From Capsaspora owczarzaki ATCC 30864 (lineage: Eukaryota; Opisthokonta; Filasterea), in NCBI RefSeq assembly GCF_000151315.2, contig NW_011887295.1, forward strand, positions 1,791,914 to 1,855,913: 64,000 nt of DNA. The letters are read 5' to 3'. The notes under the pieces were generated by a model that saw only the letters and a program-made list of their open reading frames with translations, had not been told where the DNA came from and did no database searches. Below, piece after piece: positions 1-12,000 of this stretch (positions are counted from its first letter, which is position 1; every line of letters begins with the position of its first letter). Made by a program: the position numbers and the translations under genes.

Positions 1-1117
1 TGGCATTGTTGGTGCCAACCTCAAGAAGCAGTTTGATGTCCGCAAGGTCATTGCCCGCTTGGTTGACGGCAGCCGCTTTGACGAGTTCAAGGCTCAGTAC
101 GGCACAACCCTCGTCACTGGTACAGTTCGTTCGCATTCTTTCTGTTGGATGTGTGGCCCGTTGCATTCTGTTGCTAACCTCATGTTGAGTGGGGGGTTTA
201 ATTTTGTTTGTTTGTTTGTAGGCTTTGCTCGCCTGCATGGCTTCCCAGTGGGTATTGTTGCAAACAATGGCGTCCTCTTCTCGGAGGCTGCTCTGAAGGG
301 CGCACACTTTATTCAGCTTTGCAGCCAACGCGGCATTCCTCTCATTTTCTTGCAGAACATCACCGGTATGCATGCACCGCTGTTTACCGCTTTTTGTTTT
401 CAAAGTATTGTGTCGCTGACCCTTGCGTGCTCCCGAAAACACGTAGGTTTCATGGTCGGCAAGGCGGCCGAGGCCGGCGGCATTGCCAAGAACGGTGCCA
501 AGATGGTCACTGCCGTCGCTTGCGCGAATGTGCCAAAGCTCACCGTTGTCATCGGCGGTAGCTTTGGTGCTGGCAACTACGGCATGTGCGGCCGTGCTTA
601 CAGGTACGTTTCTGTTGTTTTGACGCAATGCGATCTATCTATCTGGATTGATGATGACCTTTTCACTGACCATGATTGTCTTTGTACCAGCCCGCGTTTC
701 ATGTGGATGTGGCCTAATGCCCGCGTTTCGGTCATGGGTGGAGAGCAAGCTGCAGGTGTGCTTTCAACCATCACCAAGGAGCAGCGCGAGCGCAAGAAGC
801 TGCGGCCGTGGACTGCCGAGGAGGAGGCCACTTTCAAGCAGCCCACTATCGACCAGTACGAGAAGGAGGGTCACCCTTACTTTGCCAGCTCCCGGTATGT
901 CGTGAATTTTTCATTGTGTCTGAGAGGATTGCCGTGTTCCAGATACTTACCAGCGTGTGTGCGTGTTCTTTGGTCCTTTCTTGACTCCTCAATTTTCAGA
1001 CTTTGGGATGACGGTGTGATCGATCCCGCTGACACTCGCGCAGTGTTGGCTCTCGGTCTCAGCGCTGCCCTCAACCAGCCCACTCCCGACCCACGCTTTG
1101 GTGTCTTCCGCATGTAA
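1..1117 (+). CDS. MCCC2: Methylcrotonoyl-CoA carboxylase beta chain, 3' part
   Basis: This is the carboxyltransferase subunit of the biotin enzyme that carboxylates 3-methylcrotonyl-CoA in mitochondrial leucine breakdown. The gene enters from the left edge, so its N-terminus is missing. Five exons read 1-119, 222-365, 447-603, 691-894 and 1000-1117, with GT-AG introns that keep one frame. The crotonase-like carboxyltransferase signature is clear: [33 protein letters not shown] and [16 protein letters not shown], then [17 protein letters not shown]. The chain ends in a normal TAA after FGVFRM. The MCC beta call rests on these blocks; propionyl-CoA carboxylase beta is the nearest alternative but lacks the [14 protein letters not shown] form. 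It converges with the next gene, leaving about 250 bp of shared 3' sequence. Confidence 0.93.
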   Translation, partial: GIVGANLKKQFDVRKVIARLVDGSRFDEFKAQYGTTLVTGTVRSHSFCWMCGPLHSVANLMLSGGFNFVCLFVGFARLHGFPVGIVANNGVLFSEAALKGAHFIQLCSQRGIPLIFLQNITGMHAPLFTAFCFQSIVSLTLACSRKHVGFMVGKAAEAGGIAKNGAKMVTAVACANVPKLTVVIGGSFGAGNYGMCGRAYRYVSVVLTQCDLSIWIDDDLFTDHDCLCTSPRFMWMWPNARVSVMGGEQAAGVLSTITKEQRERKKLRPWTAEEEATFKQPTIDQYEKEGHPYFASSRYVVNFSLCLRGLPCSRYLPACVRVLWSFLDSSIFRLWDDGVIDPADTRAVLALGLSAALNQPTPDPRFGVFRM

Positions 1118-1368
1118 AAGAACAGACTGCCATCTTTTAAAAACAACAAAAAGCTTTCATCAGTCACGCTCAATTCCCAAATCAAAATACCTGGAACATG
1201 AAAAGAGTTAGAGACAGAAGGGTACTGTAGTTTTTATTTGACGGCGGGAGCTGCAGCAAGAAAAAAAAAATAACAAAACAACACTGTCGTCGAATATACA
1301 AACGAACGACCGCAAAACAACAACTCCCAAACCAAACAAAAAAGCAAAAACACACCGAGTTCAATCAA
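1118..1368. other. Convergent 3' intergenic spacer
   Basis: This 251-bp spacer lies between two converging stop codons. It is A-rich on the plus strand, with AAC/AAAC runs and a 10-nt A run near 1261-1270. It presumably holds both polyadenylation regions. I see no other gene in it. Confidence 0.5.
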
Positions 1369-4300
1369 TCAACCCCGCAGGGCATTCCACAAGGCTTCGG
1401 GCAGCAGCTGCTGGAAGGCTTCGCTATCGACAATTTCGACAGTGAACGTGTCCTCGAAAAAGTCCGAGGATGCAAAGACGCGTTGCATGGCGACCACAGC
1501 CTCGTCGGTGAATTTCCGCGCCGACAGAATGACCAAGTTAATAAAGCCGAGCGCAGGCTTTGGCTTGGTGATACGGGAGCGGATGTGGGAGTGGAGAGCG
1601 CGCGCCTCGGCCTCGACTTCGCTGGCCACGGCGAGCGCCTCTTTGACCTCGATAAAGCCCGTGAACGAGCCGGGCAGCACTCGCAGCAAATGCACGGAAG
1701 CGGGCAAGAAGCTGCTCGACAGTGCTGCTGCGACGGCCGGGTCGGCGCCCCCTGCGGCATTCTTGCCCGTGTGAAGGTTGATCACAAAGCCAGAGACGCC
1801 TGCGGCATGCGTGCAGGAGAGCAGCTCTCCGTCAATCTCTTCAATGGACTTGGTGTAGCGAGAAGGGGGCTGCTCGAGAACGACCATCTCCGAGCTCTTC
1901 AGGTCGGACTTGAGCACGGTGCGTGCAGTGCAAAGGCGACGGGAGCGGTACTTGGCCACAGGGAAGGGAATGAGGCCGGAATTCGACGCGCGCAGGAGCA
2001 GTTTGAACAGATACTCCATTCCCATGCGGTTGAGCGATGGGCACAGCGCGTAAGCCGCGTGGTGCACGCCCGTGGCAAACAGGAGACGCAGACCCCAAAG
2101 CTCGGGCAAGGTTGCTCCAAGCGACGGCACAATCGCCATCAGCCGCTCAAAGAGACCCGGGTAGTGGAGTTCGTAAATGGTCTGCATGTCTTCTTCGCGC
2201 TCAAACAAAAAGCCCGAGTCAATCCAGTCGTGAATGATGGACGGCGTCAAACCGGGGGTCAGCGATGAGCCAGAGCCGTAGGACAGCTCGGTTGTGAGGA
2301 TGCCTCCAGCGGTGGTCGGGAAGACGCCCAGCGGCAGGTTGCCACCGTGGTGTTGGTTGGTTCGCTGACCTTTCGAGCCATCCCCGCCGGCTTGGTTGCC
2401 ATCGCCAGAGACGACCGACGACGCACCCATCTGGGGGCCAATCGAAAACGCGCCCCATCCTGCACCGGGGTGTCCAGTCACGAAATGCGGAACAGACTGC
2501 TGGTTGTGGGCAGAGTTGTGTTGCAGCGCGGCAGAGTGTGATGCACTCAACGGGGACACGGAGGACTGGAACTGCAGGTACTGCTGGTGCTGCATGTGGC
2601 GCTTGATCATGAGGTGGGCTGCGGACGCTGCCACGCCACGCATTGCAAAGGGATCGCGGGCGTAGACGACAGTTTGAGCAGCAGCAGCACTAGCGGCGGC
2701 CGAAGAAGAGCTGGCTGATGATGAGCTTGACGCAGCAGCAGCAGTAGTGGTGGTTGTGGTGGTGGTGGCGGCGGCGGCGGCGGCGGCACCGGCAGGAGGC
2801 GCGCTAGCACCAGTCGCAGCGGAGGTGGCAGCCGGGGTGCGGTTGGGAAGTGCGCTCGGAGCAATGTCGCGATTCATTAGGCACAGCTCGGCCAGGATCT
2901 CCTGCAGACTCAGTTGTTTGGAAATGTCGCGCAGCGCCGAAACCACGTACGACGGGCAGAAGGCGGTAAACACGCTTGTCGAACTCGATCGGAACGTGCC
3001 AGAAGCGTGTGACGCCGTGGGTGGCGTTCCAAGTGCCTCCTGGGAAGTGCCAGGGGTGGTCGGTGCGCTGGAGGATGCGCTCGATGCGGCCACGGGCAGA
3101 GTTGGCACATCGAACGCGTTGGGCTCGGTCATGGCCTGGCGGATTAAGCGATAGAGACCACCCGTCTTGGCAAACAGACGGCCCCAGAACGAGTTGACGT
3201 CACTGTTTGGCTTGCCCAGGCGCTGCTGGAGCTCGACGAGTTGCTGGTCTGACAGGCAGCAGTCGTACAGAAAGGCCTGGAAGGCTTTCCTCTGGCGCAG
3301 AGGCTCGAGACGAACATGGTGGAAGATTGTCTCGTGCAAGGGCGGGTAGTGGCGGTATTGATGGCCCTTCACTGTTTCGCTGTCCGACAAGAACTGCTTG
3401 AACGCGACCGATGCGACTTCCGACGACGAGCCGCTCAACAGGCACATGGCGCGCTCTGACGTTCCGATCGCCACGATTTCGCGAACGGCCAGCACGCGCG
3501 GATCCGAGCTGTGGCAGTCTGGAAATGAGGAGTTGCGAAACAGTATCAAACAAAAGTCGAAAAACCAAAGACAGCAAGTCAATTTGTCAAGCTCAAACAA
3601 AAAATGCGAAAATCAACCATGCATTTGTTTTGTTTTTTCTCACCAGAGGCGTACAGGGCTTGGAGTTCGTCGCCAAAAAACACAACAGGCTTGGCAGACG
3701 TGGCGTGATCCATCAGCAGCGTGTTGATGGGCGTGTCGGCAAGGTCTGGACCAGCAATGGCAGCAGACGGCAGCATTTGCGCGTACTGGTCAAAGTTCAA
3801 AAACACGGTGGTCACCTTGTCGCCGCAGAGCAGGACGCAGAGATCGTGAATGCGGGAGAGAAACTCGGTCTTGCCGACGCCACGAACGCCCGAGAAGAGG
3901 TAGTTGGCGGTGGTCGCAATGAACGTTTCCGTGCAAAGTCGGAAGATGGCGTGGATGATCTCCTCGAGCAGACGGCGAGTCTCCTCGTTGAAAAAGAATG
4001 GAGTGCGGTGCAGCGGATGCTGTGAGGGCAGCTTTGAGAAGCAAAACCAGCCAGTCACGAACGCTTGGCGAAAATCGACAAAAATCTCGGATGTGACCTG
4101 CATGCGCAGCGGCAAGAAGAGCGACTGGAAGACGTCTGCGTGCGACTGCTCGCCCTGGAGCAAGTGCGAGACCTGCCCGTCCATCAAGAACAAGTGGTGG
4201 CGGCCAAGATGGGACGAGCGCAGATCGGCGTCACTCCGCGTCACATTGACGGTGGTTGCCTGGCGACGCAGCGTGCCAACATGACCGCCCGCGGCGCCTG

Positions 4301-5225
4301 GGAAGATTGGCTGCTGCTGGTGGTGCTGTTGCTGCTGTTGTTGGAGCAATGGCGGCGTACCAGCGCCACTCTGCACAGCAGCGGATCCAGCCGAGGCCGG
4401 AGCGACGCCAGCGGATGTCGGCGGCAAATGGATGCCCGAGCTGTTGGACGAGCCCGGCAGCACGCTCCCCGCCGCGTTGGCAGCAGCGAGCACTTGGGCG
4501 TGTGCGTTGGACGTTGCAGCGGCGGCGGCTGCAGCGGCCGTTGGGAATCGCTGGCCTCCTATCGATCAGACGAGAGGCGGGGGGAGTGACAAATGAAAAA
4601 GTCAAAAAGTGTGTAAGCCAGATTTTTAGCAAACAACTCATGATCGGACAGCCAAGAAGGCGACATTCAAATTGAGACACGACAGCAGATGATCAACGAT
4701 GGCAATCAAGCGATCGATGAAGAAAGAAGAAAGAAGGCGGGTGTTTGAAAAAAGAAAAACTGTGGCAAATCGTAGAATCACACCATTGGAGCAAAATAAT
4801 GCGAAATCAAGTCCGGATTGGAGTTTGTCGTTGGGAGCGAGACAAGGGTGGCAGCGGGTTTGACTGGATGGATGGTCGTTTAAGGGGAGGGGGGGGGGTT
4901 GTGTGCAAGATGGATTCGACTTTGTGAGTGAGTGAGTGAGTGAGTGAGTGAGTGAGTGAGTGAGTGAGTGAGTGAGTGAGTGAGTGAGTGAGTGAGTGAG
5001 TGAGTGAGTGAGTGAGTGAGTGAAGAGCAGTGGCACAGAAGCGGCGAATAAGCACAGTTTGGCGCCGTGACTCTTCGCCCTTCGCTCTCTCTCGCGTCGT
5101 CCGCACTCAAGCTCTTGAAGGGGACGATGGGTGTATGTGTCGATCAGCATTGAATTGAGTGTCCCTTCCTCACCTGGAGTGACGGACGCAGCCACTTGAT
5201 GCGTCGTGGAGCTACTGCTGCTCAT
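1369..5225 (-). CDS. Large P-loop ATPase, possible Crinkler/RHS-type
   Basis: Three exons (5225-5174, 4558-3644, 3518-1369) give 1,038 residues in one frame. The N-terminus is Ala/Ser/Gln-rich and low in complexity. A Walker A motif, GVRGVGKT (about residue 230), is followed by a Walker B-like KPVVFFGDE, so this is a P-loop NTPase of the STAND/AAA-like kind. A poly-Ala/Thr/Ser linker separates it from a folded C-terminal domain containing GFIEVKEALA and ending in LPEALWNALRG. The order NTPase, then alpha/beta C-domain, resembles Crinkler and trypanosome RHS proteins, which pair an NTPase with a restriction-nuclease-like domain; that assignment is inference. Intron 1 (about 615 bp) carries a tetranucleotide array. 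I do not recognise an orthologue. The ATPase call is firm; the biological role is unknown. Confidence 0.7.
4924..5023. repeat. (GTGA)n tetranucleotide microsatellite
   Basis: About 25 uninterrupted copies of GTGA (TCAC on the coding strand of the surrounding gene) lie inside intron 1 of the P-loop ATPase gene. The units are identical by eye, so the array is probably length-polymorphic. Confidence 0.95.
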
Positions 5226-6043
5226 TCAAAAAACACACACAAACGGGGGGAAAACCTGAAAAAAAAAAAATTGAAAAAAAAATTGAAAAAAATTGAAAAA
5301 AAAAAAAAGATTGGCTTTCATTGTTCAATGAAATTTTGCAAGTTGAGCTGTTTGTTTGGTTGGTTGCGTAGTGCATTGAAACGAGTGTGAAGGAGTGTGC
5401 AGCAGTGTGCAGAACTCGACTGTGTTGCATTTGGGGCAGTGTCAGTTTGCTGGGAAGCGGGGCTCCAATGAGTTGGCGAGGTGGTACAGACTGATTGTGC
5501 CTGAGTCTACGGAATCACCCCCCTCTCTTCAAAATCCGCGTCATCGTATTCAGAGATTGACATGTTGATCTTTTGCAGTGAGTATGAGTTTTTGTTTTTG
5601 TGTGTGAGTGCGTTCAAGTGGCGTGAGTGCGACGATGACGGATGAATGGGCGTGAGCAAGATTTTGTCCGACAAGTCGGATTTCGCGCTGTGGCACAGTG
5701 TTTCACACAAAAGCGAGGTCACGCCCGACCTCTGAGATCCACGCTTCCCCAACCGTCGAACAGCTCGATTCAATAAGCGGCTCGTGTTTGCTGGATCTTA
5801 TGCGCTCTTCTCACACATCCGTAACTCACGGTGGTGATCGCGCACCAGCGATGACTATTGGCGTGGATCCATGGATATTTTCATCCCTCTTCCCCTTCCG
5901 TCCACATGTTAAATTCCTCGCGTGCCATTGGACAATCTGTGTGCAATTTTGCAGTTGGATCTGTTGGATGCGTCACACATAACATCGATTAAACTTTTGT
6001 CGTGTATTTTGCCAAAAGTTAACAAAAAATGTTTGCTGCTTGT
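5226..6043. other. Intergenic region without recognisable gene
   Basis: This 818-bp stretch lies between the start of the P-loop ATPase gene and the stop of the chitin synthase, both on the minus strand. It has A-rich runs at 5259-5308 and otherwise mixed sequence. The open frames seen are short, start or stop arbitrarily and look like no family. It should hold the ATPase promoter and the chitin synthase polyadenylation site. Confidence 0.4.
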
Positions 6044-9000
6044 TCAAAAGAGCATGTCCTTCTCGGCCCAGACACGACACAGAGTCAGAACACGCTCGCA
6101 AAGCATGCAAACGAACATAATTAGAAGAGTTAATGCAAAGCAGCCGACAACGACGAGGCCAAGCATGCTCGTGCCGGGCTCGTTCTCGCTGGTGGCAAGG
6201 AAGCCGAGCGGAACGAGCAGCTCTGAGCGGGATGTGATAAAGAAGAGGATGCTCAGCCAGATAATGTTTTCCAAGCAGTACGCAGTCATTGCGCTGTTGC
6301 GGAGCGCAACAAGGCTCATGCGCATTTTGAGCGCGCTCAGCTCCTCGGCTTTCGGGGCAGGGGCCGCCAGCGGACTGCCAGAGTAGAAGAGACGTCGCCA
6401 AAACCTGCGCTCGGCCGGCGTCAGGTCGCGGTCGGGGCCAGAAGTCGAGCTGTTGTTCGTGTGATTGGTGTTGTTGTTGTTTGAGTTGGAGCCGTTGGTC
6501 GTGGCTGTAGAAGACTTGACCAGTGTTGTGCTGGTGGTTGAGCTGATCGAGCTCGACGACGTCGAGGCTGTCAGCGTACGAGCGGCCCCATCTGACCGAG
6601 TTTCTTGAGGTGCTTGGGGTGCAGGTGTAGCAACAGGGCAAAGCGACGTCACAGTCACGTTGGAATGAGACAAGGGTGCTGCAGCAGCCTTCGTGTTTGG
6701 GTCGGACACGGCGTGAATGCGCTGCACAAAGGTAGCAAGGACGGGTTGGGCATCGTCGTTGACTGCTGCTGCTGCTGCGCTCAGTTTGCTGTCCTCTTCA
6801 TCCTTTTGCTTGCTGGCAGCCGAGGCTCGTTCGGCAGCCTTCTGCTCTGCCTCCTGAAGCTTGGCTTGCTGCTGGCTCTCCTCTTTCTCGTCCAGCAAGC
6901 GCTGCAAGTCTTGCATTGTCTCGCGAACATGCGCCTTGACAAAGCTCTTGAAGCTACTCGCAATGTGGCGGGCGGCCAGCCGAAGACGAATGCGCACCAC
7001 CGATGTGCCGCTGCGTGCCATCGCGCGAATCTCCTCCTGCTGCTTCTGCTCGTCAGCAGCCTCCTTGGCGCGCTCGGCGATACGAGCAGCACGAGCGCGG
7101 TCAGAGTCCGACGCAGAACCTTCGCGGAGACCCCAGCGCTTGTCGTCAATGTTGCCATACGCAAACAGGCCAACGAGCGCAGTGGTCGTGGGCAGGTAAA
7201 TGAAAAACCAGATGCCACACAGCAACTCCCACAGTTGGCCGTAGAGGAGACCGGCAATGACGGTGGTAAAGATAATCCAGTAGAGGAACAAGGCCACGAT
7301 CGACAGCGGGAATCCCCACACGAGAATCAGCAAGTGCACGGCGGTAATGAGCATCAAGACGCCATACCAGAATGCCGCAATCTGATGGAAGATGTGCTGC
7401 GACTCGATTCGAAGGGTCACTGCTGCCAGCGCCACGGCGACAGCAGGCGCCACGGCCAGAAAGATTCCTGCGCCAATCGACACCCCGACAATGTTGACGA
7501 GCGCGCCCGAAAGCATAAAGAGCGTCGTGGAGGGCGTCAGTCGACCAAAGCGGTACTGAAAGGCGACGGTAAATCGGAAGAATGGAGTCAGCGTCGGATT
7601 GTACTTGGCCGACTCGGCCCAGTGCTTGAGCAAAAACTCTGTATTGGCGTCCGTCGACGGCAGCCAGCGCCGACGCTGAATCATCCAGTTTCCCATCGTG
7701 GTGGGGCAGTGTGTTTTGCAGACCGCAGAAGAGCAGTACTGAATGGCAAAGGTGCGCTTGTTGTCATTGTCGGACTCGTTAATGTTGACAACAATATCCC
7801 CCACCAAAGGAACCTCGCCCAGGTAGCTGTTGCCGCCACCGCTGCTGCCGGGATGCGGGAAGAAGGGCGTGCGCGCCTCTTCTGCGGACTTGTCTTGCGC
7901 AGAGAGCGAGCGGTAGTTGGCGTGGTCCCGCGTCCGCAGTCGTCGCATCGTGGGCGTGTGGTGCTGGTACTGGCGCCCATTGCCCGACATGGTGTGGAGC
8001 GCCTCGTCGAGCAAAAAGTTCTTGCGGACGAGGATGGACGAGGTGCAGAACTTGCGGTCCTCACCTTGGTCGAGCTCGAGGTACTCTGTGCCGTTGGTTG
8101 CAAGCACCGAGTACTCGTCCAAGCACAGGTCAGTCGTGATGAGACGTGCCATCGAAAAGCAGCCCGGAGCGCACAAGACCGTGCCGAGAACATGCTCGGT
8201 GGCCTTGGTCAGCCAATGTGCAATGGCGTACTCAAACCGCTGGACCTCAGCGAGGCGCGAGTATCCGATGGGCGCGATTCGTCCGCTCACAATGCCGGTG
8301 GAGGGCGATGCCAGCATGACATTCAGCAACTGCTCGACCGCCTTGGGCTTAAAGTCGACGTCGCCATCCGTGAACAGCACAAACATGTTGGTCGCGGAAT
8401 CAGGCGCGTCGTTTTGAGCCGAGAAAAAGTTCAAGACTTGGGACGACTTGGCGCGCACTTCAGAAACGAGGCGGAGGTGCAAAATGTGGCTCCAGCGCTT
8501 GCCTTGGCGAACAATCTTGACGTCTTTAAAGTGAATGTACATGTAGCTGGAGCCGGTGGCGAGCTGGACGCGCAGCTCGGCACCATAGCGGCGTGCTGCG
8601 ATCGAGCTGTACAAGTCCCGCACCGGCACGCCCAGTGATGCAGCCACAATGGCGACCACTGCCGTGCCGCACTCGGAAAGCATGGTCATGCGCTTGCTCA
8701 TCTCGGCTTGGTAGCCTCCGGGCAGAGCTTGGTCAATCCAGACGTGAAACTCGACAAAGTCTTGCACGCCGTTTCGACGCAACCGCCGGCCCTCTGCCGC
8801 AAATGGATCAAACGATTCCGCCAGGCGACAGAGAGATGAGATGGTGGTGTGGATTTCCTCGGCATCCTCGCGGTAGAACATGGTCGCAACGAAAATGGCC
8901 ACCGGTCGACGGTAGACTTGCTCGTCGGCCAGCGCCGCATCCACGGGACTGACAATCGGTTCGTCCTCGTTGTCAAAATCAGCCATCACAACTGTGGACG

Positions 9001-12000
9001 AAGTTCGGAAAATGCGACTGGCCGCGGGTGCAAGCAAACCCTGGGTGGAGTTGGACGGCGAAAACGCGGATGCGTCCCGACTGATGAGACTAGAGCTGCG
9101 CGTTGCAGAAGCCAGCAGAGCGTCGGAAGAAGAAGAGGAGAGCGAGGCGTTGGTTTTGCTGCGGACCACGACGCGTCTGTTAAGAATGGCGGCCGCCACA
9201 TTGTGAGGACCGGCGTAGGAAGGAAGCCCAACAAAATACAGCGTCGTGCTGTTGGGCAATGGAATGGAGGAACCTTCGCGATTGAGCATGTGGCGCATGG
9301 CAATGAGCAAGAGCAAAAATACGACGCCCACGAGCACTGGCGCGACAATAGCCACCACGATTTGCAGCGAATCTGGCAGCACACCGTCGTTGCTGCTCCA
9401 AAAGCTGGCCGGCATGCGCATGTCCACGCCGATTTGCGTCAGATCGGAGCACGTCAGGTGAGAAACATCCATGTTGAAGTGAGAGGACACCATCGACTCG
9501 GGCAAAACGCAGGGCAGCCAAACGCCCAGCCACAAGAGCGGCATGGTGAGCACGAGCGGAAAGGTGAAGGCAAGCCATTCCATCCGCAGCGTCAGCGCGA
9601 GCCAGCCGCTCACCCACGCAGCCAGGCCAGCGATAAACGTAGTCAGCACCTTGGAGAGAACGGAGACGGGTGTGTCGTTGCTGCCATCGCTCACCAAAGC
9701 GCTGTCGTGACCGTGACCGTGGATTGCCAGGTCAATCGCTTGGAAGAGGCTGTTGCCGAGCTTGTCCGGGGTTTGCTCGTAGCGGAGATAGGCAACCAGT
9801 AGGCCAGCACCGCACAGCGTCAAGAGCTCAATCAAGCTGCGAATGGCAGCATACTTGTGGGGCGATGCAGCTGCGTGCGCGATAAACATGTGCATACGAG
9901 CAAAGCGCGTGCGAGGAAACAGGTTGGGCCACCAAGCAGCAGACATGAGCGGCACGGCAGCGGCCGCCACCCATCGCTGAGAAAGAAAGACCAGCGCCGC
10001 AAATGACAGCCATGTCAACAGCACAAAGACGGCCTCGCTAAAGCTTCGACGCGAGGAGGTCAGCGTGACCCAGAAGCGAGCGACGAGGTTGGCAATGCCT
10101 TCCAGCAAGTGGCCAACCGCAGTTGTGGCAAAGTGCGTGTTGCGATAGCGTGTGTGTTGATTAATGACAGGATCGCGGCTGCCTCCTTTTCCCGCCTGCA
10201 GCAGGACGAGACGGCCTTTCGCGGCATGGTACCAGTGCGACACAGAGAAGGGCAGGGCGGCAGCGCTCAGCAGAAAGCCAATCGTGTACATGAGCGGAGT
10301 GCTGTTGGCAACGTAAAACAAAAAGGCCACAACGGCGCCTGAAGACAGCGCACTGGTACACAGCGTCATGAACAAGGCCAGAGAGCACGCCCCGGTATAA
10401 AAGACCTTGTCGCGAGACGTGGCCGGCGCAAACTTGCCCATCATGGAGACTTGCATGCGGCCCATGCGGAAGATGCTCGTGCTATGCTCGCGAAAGTACG
10501 AGTAGATGAGGGCGAGGAGTAGTGATGGCACGCTCGGCAGCATCAGTGCAAAGATGACCGCCGCAGAGGCAAGCGGAAACGCGGGCACATAAAACACACT
10601 CTCGGAAAACCCGGGCGTGGACGTGAGTTCGACAGGCTGTCCGTTGACGTATACAGTTTGTGTGTAGCTCGGACCAGAAGAAGCGACCAAGCCAGGGTTC
10701 TCGGCCGCAAACCGCGCTTTGCGCGCCACATGATTGCTCACTGCCCGCTCAGTCAGGTTGCTGTACAAGACTACCTCGTCGCCCAGACCAAGGGTAAGAT
10801 CGAGCAGACAGTACGACACCGCGCCCATGGCCACGAGAAAAGACAGACCCAGAAACACGCCAATGATGGTCTTGCACAAGGACAAGTTGGACGAGCCACG
10901 CTGCTGTGCACCAGTCCGTGCTGCGCCTGCAGCTGCTGCTGGGGGAAGAGGTCGCTTGGAGCGGATGTACGGGGATCCATCTGGCGGAATAGTACCCCCG
11001 ATTGTTGCAGCAGCGTTTTGAGCAGCAGCTTGCTGTGCGGCAATCGAGGCCGCGTGCTGCTCCATGTTGACTGCTCGGCGTGGTGCAGGCGACGACGAGC
11101 CGAACGTTGCCCGCTCACTTGCGAGTTGCGACATGGCAAGGCCATGGTGCTGTCGGCTGTTGAGAATGGCATGGGTGACTGCAGCGGCGAGCGTGGGAGT
11201 GCTGAGCATTGCGTGTGTGACTGCGGCTGCGAGCTGTGGAGAGGCGGCGTATGCAGCGACAGCAGAGACCGATGTAGCGGGATGTTGGTCGCTCACAGTC
11301 GTGGCTGTGGAGTGGGCTGGAGATGTTGATAGCTCGTTGATGGCCTGCATGGGACGAATTGCAGCAGAACGAGGCAACGAGGCCAGGTTCTGCTGCGTCA
11401 AATCGGCGCTCGTTCGCTTCGCCAGGGGATCGACGACAACCACAGAGGGAGTTCCATGGCGGGATGCCGAGTACCGTTGCTGCGGGTAGCCAAGTTCCTC
11501 TTCCTGGGTGGCAGCGTGCCTTGCACTTGCTGGACGCGCGGCGCCATCTTGCGTGCTCACCACTAACACGGGATTGGCTAGCGTTGCAAGAGTAGGAGAC
11601 TCCCAGCCTGCGTAATCTCCTGTAGTGCTGGTTTCCGTAGAGTCCATCGGTGTCGTTGAGGAGTTATCTTGCGGTCGTGTCACAGGTCGTGCCGAATTAG
11701 CAAGCCGTGCGGCCGGATAAACAGGCATTGCTACGTTTGGCGATCCGAGCTCGGTGGAAATGGTTTGCGGCCTCGTCCCGGCATGGTGGTGATTTTCTTC
11801 ACTCGTGGCAATAGAAGGGCTGGCGGTGGGCTGGGAGGCGCTCCGGTTGGATGAAGCCGACGAAGATGTTTTTCGTGCAGCGACGACTCCTTTTACAGCA
11901 TGGGAATGGATCGCGTTGTTTTCTCCGTGGTCAATAGAGGACTGAGAGAGCGTCCGGCTGTATGGCACGGATGCTCCGGACACGGCAGAGTGGTTGAGTA

